Shown here one piece after another: positions 6,996-15,158 of a DNA stretch of 64,000 bases. The stretch is from assembly GCA_025464445.1 (NCBI GenBank), contig JAODLY010000032.1, forward strand, positions 1-64,000. Direction: 5' to 3'. Positions within the stretch are counted from its first letter, which is position 1. Every line of letters starts with the position of its first letter. This DNA comes from Rhodoglobus sp. GTDB taxonomy: Bacteria; Actinomycetota; Actinomycetes; Actinomycetales; Microbacteriaceae. Under the pieces are notes generated by a model. That model was not told where the DNA came from. It searched no databases and saw only the letters and a program-made list of their open reading frames with translations. The position numbers and the translations under genes were made by a program.

Positions 6996-8386
6996 CCGAG
7001 CGAGTCCTTGATTGCCTGGACCGCCTTCTGGGCCTGGTCGGCGGCAGACTTGCCGGTCAGGTCACCGCTGGTAAGACCGGCGATGGCCTGTGGCACCGGG
7101 AGCTGGGCGAGCATCGCGCCGAGCAGGGCACCCTGGCCCTGGTCGAAGCCCCAGCGGCTGAAGGTGTTCACGCCCTCCTGGAGGGTGGCGAGAACGTCCG
7201 CCGGGTAGATGTCGGCGAGCTTCGCCTTGGTGTCTACACCGGTCTCCAGGCCCTTCCAGCCGTTGACGAACTTCTGCGGGTCAGCCGTCGTGCCGCTGCG
7301 AGTCGGGAACTTGCCCTCGGCAGCCTGGCTCAGCCACTGCACGTAGCCGTCGTTCATGAAGTACTCCACGAACTTGCTCGCGGCGTCGGCATTCGCGTCA
7401 GCGGTGACCACCCACGATGTGACATCCCCACCGGAGACGGGCTTGCCGTCCGGTCCGCTGAATGTCGTGACGAATCCGCTGTTCTTGGCGATGAACTGCG
7501 GGTCGGCAGCGCACTCGGGGCAGGTGGGCATCGCGTCGTTCACGAGGCCGGCCATCTCATCCAGGATGAATGATGCCCAGACGGTGATCGCGGCCTTGCC
7601 ACCCATGTACGTGGTCTTCGTCGATGTCGAGTCCATCGCGCCGGGCACCGAGTAGTCGTGCACGAGCTTGCCGTAGGTATCGAACGCCGTTACGCATGCC
7701 GGCGAGTCGAGCGTGACCTTGCCGGAGTTGTCGGTGAGCTGGCAGCCGTTCGCCAGTGCGAACCACTCGAACACCTGCTGCGTGTACCCGGTGCTTGCGC
7801 TGTCGCCCGCGACGAATCCGGCGATGTCGGGGCTGTTCAGCGTTTTGGCGGCATTCACGATGTCGTCATAGGTCGTGGGTGCAGGCAGTCCGGCGGCCGC
7901 GAAGAGGTCTTTGCGGTAGATCACCGACAGCGGGAATCCGTCGCTCGGGATGGCGATCTGGTTGCCGCCCTCCTTCGTGAGGCTGAGCGCAGACGGCGAA
8001 AATGTGCTCGGGTCGAGATCCTTGAGGATCTGGCCGGTGACATCCGTGTTCACCAGGCCGTTGCTCGACATGGTGCGCACGGCCGAGAGCGGCAGCGCGC
8101 CGACGACGTCGGGCAGGGTGCCCGAGGCGGCGGCCGCGGTGATCAACTGCGGGAACTGGTCTTCGTTGACTCCGACGAGGTCGACCTTGATGCCGGTCGC
8201 CTTGGTGAAGTCGTCGGCGGCGGCCTGCGCCTTGGCGATGCGGTCGGCCTGCTCCTCGAGGGTCCAGACGACGATGGTGCCGGGTGCGGATGAACTGGTT
8301 CCTGAGCCGGTGGCTCCGCAGCCGGCGAGGGTGGCGAGGACTGCCACGGCGGCAAGGGCAAGCAGCGGTTTGCTACTTCTCTTCAT
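6992..8386 (-). CDS. Extracellular sugar-binding lipoprotein of ABC transporter
   Basis: 464 residues. Lipoprotein signal peptide with lipobox LAGC (cysteine about residue 23), then a family-1 solute-binding fold (TIVVWTLEEQADRIAKA near the N terminus). It captures the substrate outside the membrane for the two permeases. AAAGGAG lies about ten bases before ATG. First gene of the LacI-controlled operon. Substrate is unknown; the downstream dehydratase suggests a sugar acid or a sugar oxidised to one. Confidence 0.93.
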   Translation of the reverse strand: MKRSSKPLLALAAVAVLATLAGCGATGSGTSSSAPGTIVVWTLEEQADRIAKAQAAADDFTKATGIKVDLVGVNEDQFPQLITAAAASGTLPDVVGALPLSAVRTMSSNGLVNTDVTGQILKDLDPSTFSPSALSLTKEGGNQIAIPSDGFPLSVIYRKDLFAAAGLPAPTTYDDIVNAAKTLNSPDIAGFVAGDSASTGYTQQVFEWFALANGCQLTDNSGKVTLDSPACVTAFDTYGKLVHDYSVPGAMDSTSTKTTYMGGKAAITVWASFILDEMAGLVNDAMPTCPECAADPQFIAKNSGFVTTFSGPDGKPVSGGDVTSWVVTADANADAASKFVEYFMNDGYVQWLSQAAEGKFPTRSGTTADPQKFVNGWKGLETGVDTKAKLADIYPADVLATLQEGVNTFSRWGFDQGQGALLGAMLAQLPVPQAIAGLTSGDLTGKSAADQAQKAVQAIKDSLG

Positions 8387-8454
8387 TGAGAAACTCCTTT
8401 GTGTGGGGGTGTTGGCACCGCGAGGCGGTGCCGCTCCTCGTACGCTCGCGGTGC

Positions 8455-8472
8455 AATGTTAGCGCTCGCATT
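8455..8472. promoter_or_regulatory. LacI-type operator O2
   Basis: AATGTTAGCGCTCGCATT, centred on the AGCGCT core at 8461-8466, carries the central CG typical of LacI-family operators. Its centre is exactly 30 bp (about three helical turns) from that of the second copy at 8485-8502, so two repressor dimers could sit on the same face of the helix. It lies just downstream of the predicted -10. Confidence 0.7.
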
Positions 8473-8484
8473 CGGAATTGAGCC

Positions 8485-8513
8485 AATGTTAGCGCTCACA
8501 TCGGTCATGTCAA
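8485..8513 (-). promoter_or_regulatory. Promoter of the sugar operon with embedded LacI operator O1
   Basis: On the minus strand a perfect -35 TTGACA (complement of 8508-8513) is followed after 17 bp by AACATT (complement of 8485-8490) as a weak -10. The operator copy TGTTAGCGCTCACA (8487-8500) fills the spacer and -10, so bound repressor would block polymerase. This supports control of 2831-8386 by the cluster's own LacI regulator. Confidence 0.7.
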
Positions 8514-8565
8514 TAGCCCCGAGGAGGAAAACCGGTGAATTGGGGGCTACTCGTGTGACCTGTAG

Positions 8566-9579
8566 CTAGAACGGCCAGGGTTGTTGCGCCCGGTCGGCCC
8601 ACTGCCACGGGTCTGGCCCGAGCCGGATCACGAGGGCGATCGCCGCGATCGCCAGGCCGAACAGGGCGTTCGCGCAGTACCAGAGCACGAGTGTCGGCCA
8701 ACGGGGGATCCTGCGCCGCAGGCGGCGGCCATCCGCCGCGACGGTGCCGGCCTCGGCTGCCCGGTCGTCCCGGTAGCGCGCCGAGCCGCGGAGGGCTTTC
8801 GCGCCCACCTCGTCGACTATCCGGAACAGGCGCTCGATGAGTGCGGCATCCCGAAAGTCGATCGCCCTGGGGGAGTAGAAGACGATGGCGTCGTCGAGCA
8901 GCTGCACGCTCAGGCCGCCCGCGTCGTCGATGAGCAGCGCCATCAGGTCGGGCGTGAGCAGGTAGAGCGCGTCCGTTTCGTAGCCCTTCGGGCAGTACAG
9001 GGCGAATGCGTCGTCGAAGTCCCCCTCGAGCCGAAGCCGCTGCGAGCCGACAGGTGCGGATGCCGCGTCGCCACCCCCGAACCCCGAGCCCTCGCCGCGC
9101 GCCAGCAGCAGGATATTGGGCAGGCTGCGGGCAAGGCGCATCCCCAGGAATCCCCAGTCCTGCACGTAGCCCTCGTCGTTCGGGGCGCTGAAGCGCTCGA
9201 ACGTGCCGATGCGCAGCTCCCCGCCGGTCGTCGAGGAGAGCAGGTTGCGCACGGTGCCGTTGTTGAGCGGCCCGAAGGCGTCGAGGAGCAGTTGCGGCAC
9301 GGGGGCGGTCGCCTCCCAGGTCATCTCGTGCGCGGCGGCCACCCGCGAAGGCGCGATGCTCCAGCCGTTCCTGCGCCTGCGGTACACGAAGTACAGGTAC
9401 GAGATGACCAGGCCGCCGCCGAGCACACCCCAATCGAGCTGGTCGAGCACGTCGGTGGGAAAGTTGAGGAGAACGGCAGGCACCCAGCACCCGAAAACGG
9501 CCACGAATGTGAGCGTGGGCGCGAAGAGCGCCGCCCAGAAACTCGTGGGCACGAATGTCGACCGCGCGCACTCGGGCAT
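8566..9579 (-). CDS. Membrane protein of unknown function
   Basis: 337 residues. Two N-terminal membrane helices (about residues 15-40 and 52-65) followed by basic RRRRNGW, a large cytoplasmic domain with the block FALYCPKGYETDALYLLTPDLMALLIDD, and a C-terminal helix (about 300-320). I cannot name the family. ATG is preceded at six bases by TACGCT (complement of 9586-9591) and has no Shine-Dalgarno, so the mRNA is probably leaderless. The 3' end lies just upstream of the sugar operon promoter. Confidence 0.75.
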   Translation of the reverse strand: MPECARSTFVPTSFWAALFAPTLTFVAVFGCWVPAVLLNFPTDVLDQLDWGVLGGGLVISYLYFVYRRRRNGWSIAPSRVAAAHEMTWEATAPVPQLLLDAFGPLNNGTVRNLLSSTTGGELRIGTFERFSAPNDEGYVQDWGFLGMRLARSLPNILLLARGEGSGFGGGDAASAPVGSQRLRLEGDFDDAFALYCPKGYETDALYLLTPDLMALLIDDAGGLSVQLLDDAIVFYSPRAIDFRDAALIERLFRIVDEVGAKALRGSARYRDDRAAEAGTVAADGRRLRRRIPRWPTLVLWYCANALFGLAIAAIALVIRLGPDPWQWADRAQQPWPF

Positions 9580-9625
9580 TGGCCAAGCGTATTGCCCGTG
9601 CCGGTGCTCGCGCCGCCCGCCGCGG

Positions 9626-10474
9626 CTATCGCGCGGTGTATGCCTGCACGAAGGCGAGCGCTGTGTCGGCGACCTCGCGCCAGCCGTGGTCGATCGTGAG
9701 GGAGTGCCCCCGGCCGGGGATCTTCGTGACCTCTGTCACGCCGGGATTCTTCGACTGAAGCTTGTAGCTCGCCTCCATGATCGCCCACGGCACGGTGTGG
9801 TCGCCCTGGCCGGAAATGAGCAGCAACGGCCCGCGCTCAGGGTTCTTGGTGTCGACCTTCGTCTGCGCGAACGGGTTGAAGTTCGCCGTCGCGGCCTGGA
9901 ACAGCGGTGCCCCTGGAGCCGCGACGTGGTACGTCTCGTAGAGCTCTTTCGCCTCGGCGTCGTCGAGTTCGTTCGCCCACCCGTACTTGAACTGCTCGAG
10001 CGTGAGCGTCACGGCCTTGCCTACGTTCGTCGGGTTGGCCAACACCGGCGCCGCGGACTTGAGCGACGAGATCGGCAGCGGCAGCACGCCCTGGAACGGG
10101 GCGTTGTCGATGGAGACAGTCACCGCCGCGACACCCTCCCCGGCGATCTTCTGCGCGATGAGGCCGCCGAAGGAGTGACCGATGACTGCGGGAGCCTCAT
10201 CGAGCGCCGCGATGACCTCGAGATAGTGGTCGGTGACGGGCTGCACCATCTTGTTGGCGAACACGTCGGGGTCCAGGTGCGCCTCTTCGACGGTGGCCGG
10301 CTCGTCCGGCCAACCCGGCGCGAGCGTCGCGAAACCGTTGTCCTGGAACAGCGCTCGCCACTTGTCCCAGCTGCTGGAGAGCAGCCAGAGCCCGTGCACG
10401 AAGACGACGGGAACCTTGCCAGAGGCGTTCGCGGCCGCGATCTCGTCCGTGTCGCGCGGGGTCAGTGTGCTCAT
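9626..10474 (-). CDS. Alpha/beta hydrolase
   Basis: 282 residues. VVFVHGLWLLSSSW carries the oxyanion HG motif; the nucleophile elbow is GHSFGG, with acid and histidine in GQGDHTVP and GRGHSLTI. No signal peptide, so cytoplasmic. Resembles esterase/haloalkane-dehalogenase-like hydrolases; substrate not predictable. ATG at 10474 follows GGGAGGAATC. A much longer in-frame upstream reading is not supported. Single gene, divergent from 10595. Confidence 0.88.
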   Translation of the reverse strand: MSTLTPRDTDEIAAANASGKVPVVFVHGLWLLSSSWDKWRALFQDNGFATLAPGWPDEPATVEEAHLDPDVFANKMVQPVTDHYLEVIAALDEAPAVIGHSFGGLIAQKIAGEGVAAVTVSIDNAPFQGVLPLPISSLKSAAPVLANPTNVGKAVTLTLEQFKYGWANELDDAEAKELYETYHVAAPGAPLFQAATANFNPFAQTKVDTKNPERGPLLLISGQGDHTVPWAIMEASYKLQSKNPGVTEVTKIPGRGHSLTIDHGWREVADTALAFVQAYTAR

Positions 10475-10594
10475 GATTCCTCCCGGGGCTAGGGGCGCTT
10501 GGGACACGCCCCTCTTCGCGACTCTATGACCGGCTTCGTAAGCGGTCAACGGCCCCCGAGTGAACGCAGGCCGGCGAGCTGTAGCATCCGTTAC

Positions 10595-11008
10595 ATGGCC
10601 GCTGATGAGCTCACTTTCGACCGCAACGACCTCGGTAAAGGCTCGCTCAGCCAATACCGCGGCGTGCTCGTGCCCGCGAACGCTCGGGTGCGCCTGCGGC
10701 TGGCCGGCAGCAACCCGCACCAGCAGGACCTCGCGGCCCTCGTCGAGAGCGGCGCAGGCCCGCTGGAGACCGCTATCAGCAAGCGCACGCAGACGGAGGA
10801 GGGGGCAGATGCCCCCATCGAGGTGCGGCTGTTCACCGGCTCCCGCGTGAGCGGTCCCGTCGGATACGTCCCGCGCGGGCTCGAGTCAGTTGTCGACGAG
10901 GCGCTGGGCAGGCTCGACATGCAGGGGCGCAAGCAGCGCATCCCGGTGCAGATCGTGCGCAAAGGCGGCCTCTACCGCGTCGAACTGCTCGTCGGTCAGA
11001 CCAGGTAG
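10595..11008 (+). CDS. Conserved hypothetical protein, HIRAN-like C-terminal half
   Basis: 137 residues, cytoplasmic, not firmly recognised. The centre reads VRLFTGSRVSGPVGYVPRG, which resembles HIRAN-like beta domains that carry a VGY/VGxVP turn; this is tentative. ATG follows the -10 hexamer TAGCAT (10582-10587) by seven bases, so the mRNA is likely leaderless. The lipase-like gene starts 2 bp after the stop, indicating an operon. Confidence 0.6.
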   Translation: MAADELTFDRNDLGKGSLSQYRGVLVPANARVRLRLAGSNPHQQDLAALVESGAGPLETAISKRTQTEEGADAPIEVRLFTGSRVSGPVGYVPRGLESVVDEALGRLDMQGRKQRIPVQIVRKGGLYRVELLVGQTR

Positions 11009-11010
11009 CT

Positions 11011-12264
11011 GTGCGATCCGGGCTCGCCGTCGTGCGTTGTCAGCCGTCAGGGTTGAGACGGCTCGTCGCCGCGGCCGCCCTGGGTGCGCTGCTCATCGGC
11101 TCACTCTCGGCATGCTGGCTCGACCAGGGGCGCCGCGATGTCGAGGAGGGCTTCGACAAGTCGACGGATGCCGAGTTCTACACCCTGCCCGCCGTCCTGC
11201 CCGCGGGCAAGCCGGGCGAGATCATCCGCTCGAAGCGGCTCCTGAGCGCTCCGGCCGGAGCGCGGGCCTGGCGGGTGATCTACCACTCGACGGACATGAA
11301 CGGCGCCGACATCCCGGTCTCCACGATCGTGATCGTGCCGGATGATGCTGCTCCGGCTGGGGGCCGCACCATCGTGTCCTGGGCGCACCCGACGACCGGG
11401 TCGGCGCAGCGCTGCGGCCCGTCGGTCGAGACCGACCCGTTCCTGGCGATCGAGGGAATGGACCAGCTGCTTCTTGCCGGATACGCGATAACGGCGACCG
11501 ATTACCAGGGGATGTCCGTGGCCGGGCCATCCTCATACCTGCTCGGCGTGACCGAGGGCAACAATGTGCTCGACGCCGCCCGCGCCGCGCGGAACCTGCC
11601 GGACCTCATGCTCAGCAATAACCTGCTGCTGTGGGGGCACTCCCAGGGCGGGCAGGCGGCGCTCTTCGCGGCACAGCAGGCCCGGGATTACGCGCCCGAC
11701 CTGCACCTCGAAGGTGTCGCGGTCGCTGCTCCTGCCGCCGACCTCAACACCCTGCTGAGCGACGACATCGCCGGGATCTCTGGGGTGACCATCGCCTCGT
11801 ACGCTTTCGCGTCATTTGAGGCGGCATACGCGTCGCGGTATCCGGCGGCGACGTTGGATGCGATCCTCACGCCGGCGGGCGTCGCGGCGACTCCGAAGAT
11901 GGCCGCGCTGTGCCTGCTCGCGCAGCACGACGAGATCCACGCGATCGCCGACCCGCTCATCGGCAAGTACGTGACGAGCGACCCGGCGACGACCGAGCCG
12001 TGGGCGACCCTGCTGCGGGAGAACAGCGCGGGCGCCTCTCCGATCGACGCGCCGGTGTTCGTCGGGCAGGGTCTCGCGGACGTGCTCGTGATCCCCGCGG
12101 CGACCCAGAACTACGTGGCCGGCCTGTGTGCCGCCGGCACGGCGGTCACGTTCGCGGAATACAAAGGGGTCAGCCACGCGCTCGCCGGATACGTCGCCCT
12201 GCCCGACGCGATGGCATTCTTCGACAAGGTGTCGCGGGGGCTCGCGCCCAGCACCTGCCCCTAG
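11011..12264 (+). CDS. Secretory-lipase-family lipoprotein
   Basis: 417 residues from GTG. Basic N terminus, hydrophobic helix and lipobox LSAC (cysteine about residue 35), so exported and lipid-anchored. The catalytic serine lies in WGHSQGGQAALFAA; WAHPTTGSAQRCGPS upstream is typical of the LIP secretory lipase family. Candidate aspartate and histidine lie in VFVGQGLADVLV and GVSHALAGY. Probably hydrolyses lipid or ester substrates outside the cell. It begins 2 bp after the preceding gene. A hairpin element follows downstream. Confidence 0.85.
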   Translation: MRSGLAVVRCQPSGLRRLVAAAALGALLIGSLSACWLDQGRRDVEEGFDKSTDAEFYTLPAVLPAGKPGEIIRSKRLLSAPAGARAWRVIYHSTDMNGADIPVSTIVIVPDDAAPAGGRTIVSWAHPTTGSAQRCGPSVETDPFLAIEGMDQLLLAGYAITATDYQGMSVAGPSSYLLGVTEGNNVLDAARAARNLPDLMLSNNLLLWGHSQGGQAALFAAQQARDYAPDLHLEGVAVAAPAADLNTLLSDDIAGISGVTIASYAFASFEAAYASRYPAATLDAILTPAGVAATPKMAALCLLAQHDEIHAIADPLIGKYVTSDPATTEPWATLLRENSAGASPIDAPVFVGQGLADVLVIPAATQNYVAGLCAAGTAVTFAEYKGVSHALAGYVALPDAMAFFDKVSRGLAPSTCP

Positions 12265-12311
12265 TTGCTCTCGGCGGACGTCCCCGCGCTACGCGAGTCG
12301 CGCTACGCGAG

Positions 12312-12509
12312 CCCACCCCGCGTCGCGACCCCGCGTCGCGACCCCGCTCGGCGCCCTCGCCCGTCCACCGTCCGACGCCGATGCCGTCGGCTCCTTCAAA
12401 CGTTCGCGATCTCAAGGAGCGCTCTGGCCGAGTCCTTGAGATCGCGAACGTTTCGAGGATCGCGGCCGGACCCGGCGGGCGCCGAGCGGGGTCGCGACGC
12501 GGGGGTGGG
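12312..12509. repeat. Large GC-rich inverted repeat enclosing the hairpin element
   Basis: This 360-bp gene-free stretch (12265-12624) is mostly structure. Left arm 12312-12354 and right arm 12479-12509 are nearly perfect reverse complements (right arm contains GAGCGGGGTCGCGACGCGGG). The left arm carries an extra tandem copy of CCCCGCGTCGCGA. The 56-bp hairpin at 12398-12453 sits between the arms. No gene is supported here. Confidence 0.7.
12398..12453. repeat. Intergenic hairpin element, copy 1
   Basis: Arms AAACGTTCGCGATCTCAAGGA and its exact reverse complement, 21 bp each, enclose a 14-base loop (12419-12432). The same core and loop length recur at 24179 and 29171. It lies between two plus-strand genes. 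No T tract follows, so a classical terminator role is doubtful. Confidence 0.85.
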
Positions 12510-12624
12510 CGACGCGCGGTGCGGGCGACGACGCGCGGGAATAGTCGGGCAGCGCGTCCCGTTGTACAGGTCGATGCAAACGCATAGAGCTATTGAAGGC
12601 AACAGGAACAGCCAGGAGCTGCAC

Positions 12625-13773
12625 ATGCAATTCGGGATCTTCACGGTCAGCGACGTAACCGCCGACCCGACAGACAACACGACGCCCACCGAGTACGAGC
12701 GCATCAAGGCCCTCGTGACCATCGCGAAGAAGGCGGAAGAGGTGGGCCTCGAGGTCTTCGCCCTCGGCGAGCACCACAATCCGCCATTCGTGTCATCGAG
12801 CCCGACCACAACGCTCGCCTACATCGCCGCGCAGACCGAGAACCTCATCCTGTCCACAAGCACCACGCTCATCACAACCAACGACCCGGTGAAGATCGCC
12901 GAGGATTACGCGATGCTGCAGCACCTCGCCGACGGCCGCGTCGACCTCATGATGGGCCGCGGCAACACCGGCCCGGTGTACCCGTGGTTCGGCAAGGACA
13001 TTCGCGACGGCATCGCGCTCGCCGTCGAGAACTACGCGCTGCTGCGCCGGCTGTGGTCGGAAGACTTCGTCGACTGGGAGGGCAAGTACCGCACGCCGTT
13101 GCAGGGCTTCCAGTCGACGCCGCGCCCACTCGACGGGGTGCCGCCATTCGTCTGGCACGGCAGCATCCGCTCTCCCGAGATCGCGGAGCAGGCCGCCTTC
13201 TACGGCGACGGCTTCTTCGCGAACAACATCTTCTGGCCGAAGGAGCACTACATGAAGCTCATCGGCTACTACCGCCAGCGCTTCGAGCACTACGGTCACG
13301 GCACCGCCGAGCAGGCGATAGTCGGCCTCGGCGGCCAGGCCTTCATGCGCAAGAACTCGCAGGATGCCGTGGCCGAGTTCCGGCCGTACTTCGACAACGC
13401 GCCCGTCTACGGGCACGGCCCCTCGCTGGAGGACTTCACGGAGCAGACGCCGCTCACCGTCGGCAGCCCGCAGCAGGTCATCGACAGGTACGCGGGTATG
13501 CGCGAGCACTTCGGCGATTACCAGCGCCAGCTGTTCCTCATGGACCACGCCGGTCTGCCGCTCAAGACGGTGCTCGAGCAGCTCGACATCCTCGGCGAGG
13601 AGGTCGTGCCCGCGCTCCGCAAGGAGTTCGCCGCCAACCGGCCGGCGAATGTTCCGGACGGCCCGACACACGCGGCGATGGTCGCCGCAGCCGCAGCCGC
13701 AGCCGCGCCCGCCTCGCACCCTTCGGAAATTCAGGAGAACGTCGCGGCAAGTGCCCTCGGGAGCGCGTTATGA
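12625..13773 (+). CDS. FMN-dependent luciferase-like monooxygenase (CE1758-type)
   Basis: 382 residues. It starts MQFGIFTVSDV, the first strand of an LLM-class TIM barrel; DLMMGRGNTGPVYPWFG and GVPPFVWHGSIRS are typical of the family that is paired with a flavin reductase. It would oxidise an unknown organic substrate using reduced FMN and O2. ATG at 12625 has AGGAG about six bases upstream; the longer reading crosses the hairpin region and is not credible. The C-terminal tail is rich in alanine. Its stop overlaps the reductase start by four bases. Confidence 0.9.
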   Translation: MQFGIFTVSDVTADPTDNTTPTEYERIKALVTIAKKAEEVGLEVFALGEHHNPPFVSSSPTTTLAYIAAQTENLILSTSTTLITTNDPVKIAEDYAMLQHLADGRVDLMMGRGNTGPVYPWFGKDIRDGIALAVENYALLRRLWSEDFVDWEGKYRTPLQGFQSTPRPLDGVPPFVWHGSIRSPEIAEQAAFYGDGFFANNIFWPKEHYMKLIGYYRQRFEHYGHGTAEQAIVGLGGQAFMRKNSQDAVAEFRPYFDNAPVYGHGPSLEDFTEQTPLTVGSPQQVIDRYAGMREHFGDYQRQLFLMDHAGLPLKTVLEQLDILGEEVVPALRKEFAANRPANVPDGPTHAAMVAAAAAAAAPASHPSEIQENVAASALGSAL

Positions 13774-14414
13774 GCCTGAATGAGGTGCCGAGTCCTGAAT
13801 TTCCGAAGGTGCGGCGGCTCGCGGTCGTCGCGGCGGGCCTGAGCCAGCCGTCATCCACCCGACTTCTCGCCGACCGCCTGGCCGAAGCCACGGTCACCCG
13901 GCTGGCAGAGGAGGGCTTCGAGGTGCAACTCGAAGTGATCGAGCTCAGGGACGTGGCGCAGGATGTCACGAACAACCTGCTCACCGCATTCCCGAGCCCG
14001 AAGCTCGAGGCGGCCATCGAGAAGGTCACGGGCGCTGACGGACTCATCGCCGTGACGCCCATCTTCACGACGAGTTACAGCGGTCTCTTCAAATCGTTCA
14101 TCGACGTGCTGGATCCGCAGTCTCTCACCGGGCTGCCCGTGCTGCTCGGCGCCACGGGCGGAACGGAGCGGCATTCGCTCGCGATCGACTATGGGATGCG
14201 GCCGCTGTTCTCCTACCTGCACGCGGTGGCGGTTCCGACCGGGGTGTACGCCGCCTCGGCAGACTGGGGCACCGGCGGGCTGGCGGACAGGATCGAGCGG
14301 GCGGCATCCGAGCTGGCAGCCCTGGTGGCCGCATCCGATCGGTCGCGGAGCGTGCTCGACCCATTCGCCCTGCCCGAGGGCTTCAGCCCGGTGGGCGGTT
14401 TCGGGGCGCAATAG
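13770..14414 (+). CDS. NADPH-dependent FMN reductase (CE1759-type)
   Basis: 214 residues. Flavodoxin-like fold: LAVVAAGLSQPSSTRLLADRL binds the FMN phosphate, and TPIFTTSYSGLFKSFID is the second flavin loop. It supplies reduced FMN to the monooxygenase encoded upstream; ATG overlaps that gene's stop (ATGA at 13770-13773), so the pair is translationally coupled. Together they form a two-component flavin monooxygenase. Confidence 0.9.
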   Translation: MSLNEVPSPEFPKVRRLAVVAAGLSQPSSTRLLADRLAEATVTRLAEEGFEVQLEVIELRDVAQDVTNNLLTAFPSPKLEAAIEKVTGADGLIAVTPIFTTSYSGLFKSFIDVLDPQSLTGLPVLLGATGGTERHSLAIDYGMRPLFSYLHAVAVPTGVYAASADWGTGGLADRIERAASELAALVAASDRSRSVLDPFALPEGFSPVGGFGAQ

Positions 14415-14516
14415 GCGGGTGGTCGGCCCGCTGTCCAGCCCGCAAGGCGGGGGCCGCGTGAGGCCGGCGGGAAGCATATCCATGGCCGCGGGACACCGGC
14501 GGTGGCACACTGGAGT

Positions 14517-15158
14517 ATGCGGTTTCGATGGTGCGCTGCAGTGGGGCTTGGGCTCGCGGCATCCGCCGTGTTTCTCGCCGGCTGCGCCCCGATCGCAGAC
14601 CAACCGCAACCGCTGACCCAGCAGGAGATCGACGCCATAGTCGCGCGCGACAACGATTACCGCTGGGAGTTCTATTTCGCCAACCGGCCCGACATCGTGC
14701 GACCGATCGTGGAGCGCCGTGGATATGTCGCCCCCGGGGTGGCCGCGGATTTTTACGCCAAATGCCTGTCAACTGACGGGTTCGACACGGCGTACGTCTA
14801 CGGGGTCGGCCTCGAGTTCGGGCTCGACCCGAAGACGCAGACCGCCGCGTATCTCGCGTACTACACGTGCGCCGCGCAATACCCCGTCGACCCGGTCGCG
14901 CGCGGATTTCTCAGCACGGACCAGCTCGGCTTCATGTACGACTACTACGCACAGCGGCTCGCACCGTGCCTGCGCAGTCTCGGCTTTACCGTGCCGGAAC
15001 CGCCGCAACGCGGCCATTTCATCGCAGCATCGTTCAACGGCGATTCGTGGAATCCCTATGACGGGGTGGGCCTGGCCCGATCCAGCCCGGTCTGGCGGCT
15101 GATCGACCAACGCTGCCCACCGCTGCCCGCCGGGGTGTACGGGACGCGGCATCCATGA
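14517..15158 (+). CDS. Lipoprotein, paralogue A of a tandem pair
   Basis: 213 residues. Signal peptide with lipobox FLAGC. The mature part has conserved cysteines in YAKCLST, YYTCAAQ, APCLRSLG and IDQRCPPLP, four in all, suited to two disulfides in an exported protein. ATG at 14517 gives a proper signal peptide; an in-frame GTG at 14502 is possible. Function unknown. It overlaps the next gene by four bases, and the two proteins align along their full length. Confidence 0.75.
   Translation: MRFRWCAAVGLGLAASAVFLAGCAPIADQPQPLTQQEIDAIVARDNDYRWEFYFANRPDIVRPIVERRGYVAPGVAADFYAKCLSTDGFDTAYVYGVGLEFGLDPKTQTAAYLAYYTCAAQYPVDPVARGFLSTDQLGFMYDYYAQRLAPCLRSLGFTVPEPPQRGHFIAASFNGDSWNPYDGVGLARSSPVWRLIDQRCPPLPAGVYGTRHP

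Noticed and set aside
12265-12624. N-terminal extension of the luciferase-like monooxygenase
   Set aside because: The longer frame reads through the hairpin and palindrome; AGGAG and the conserved first strand place the start at 12625.
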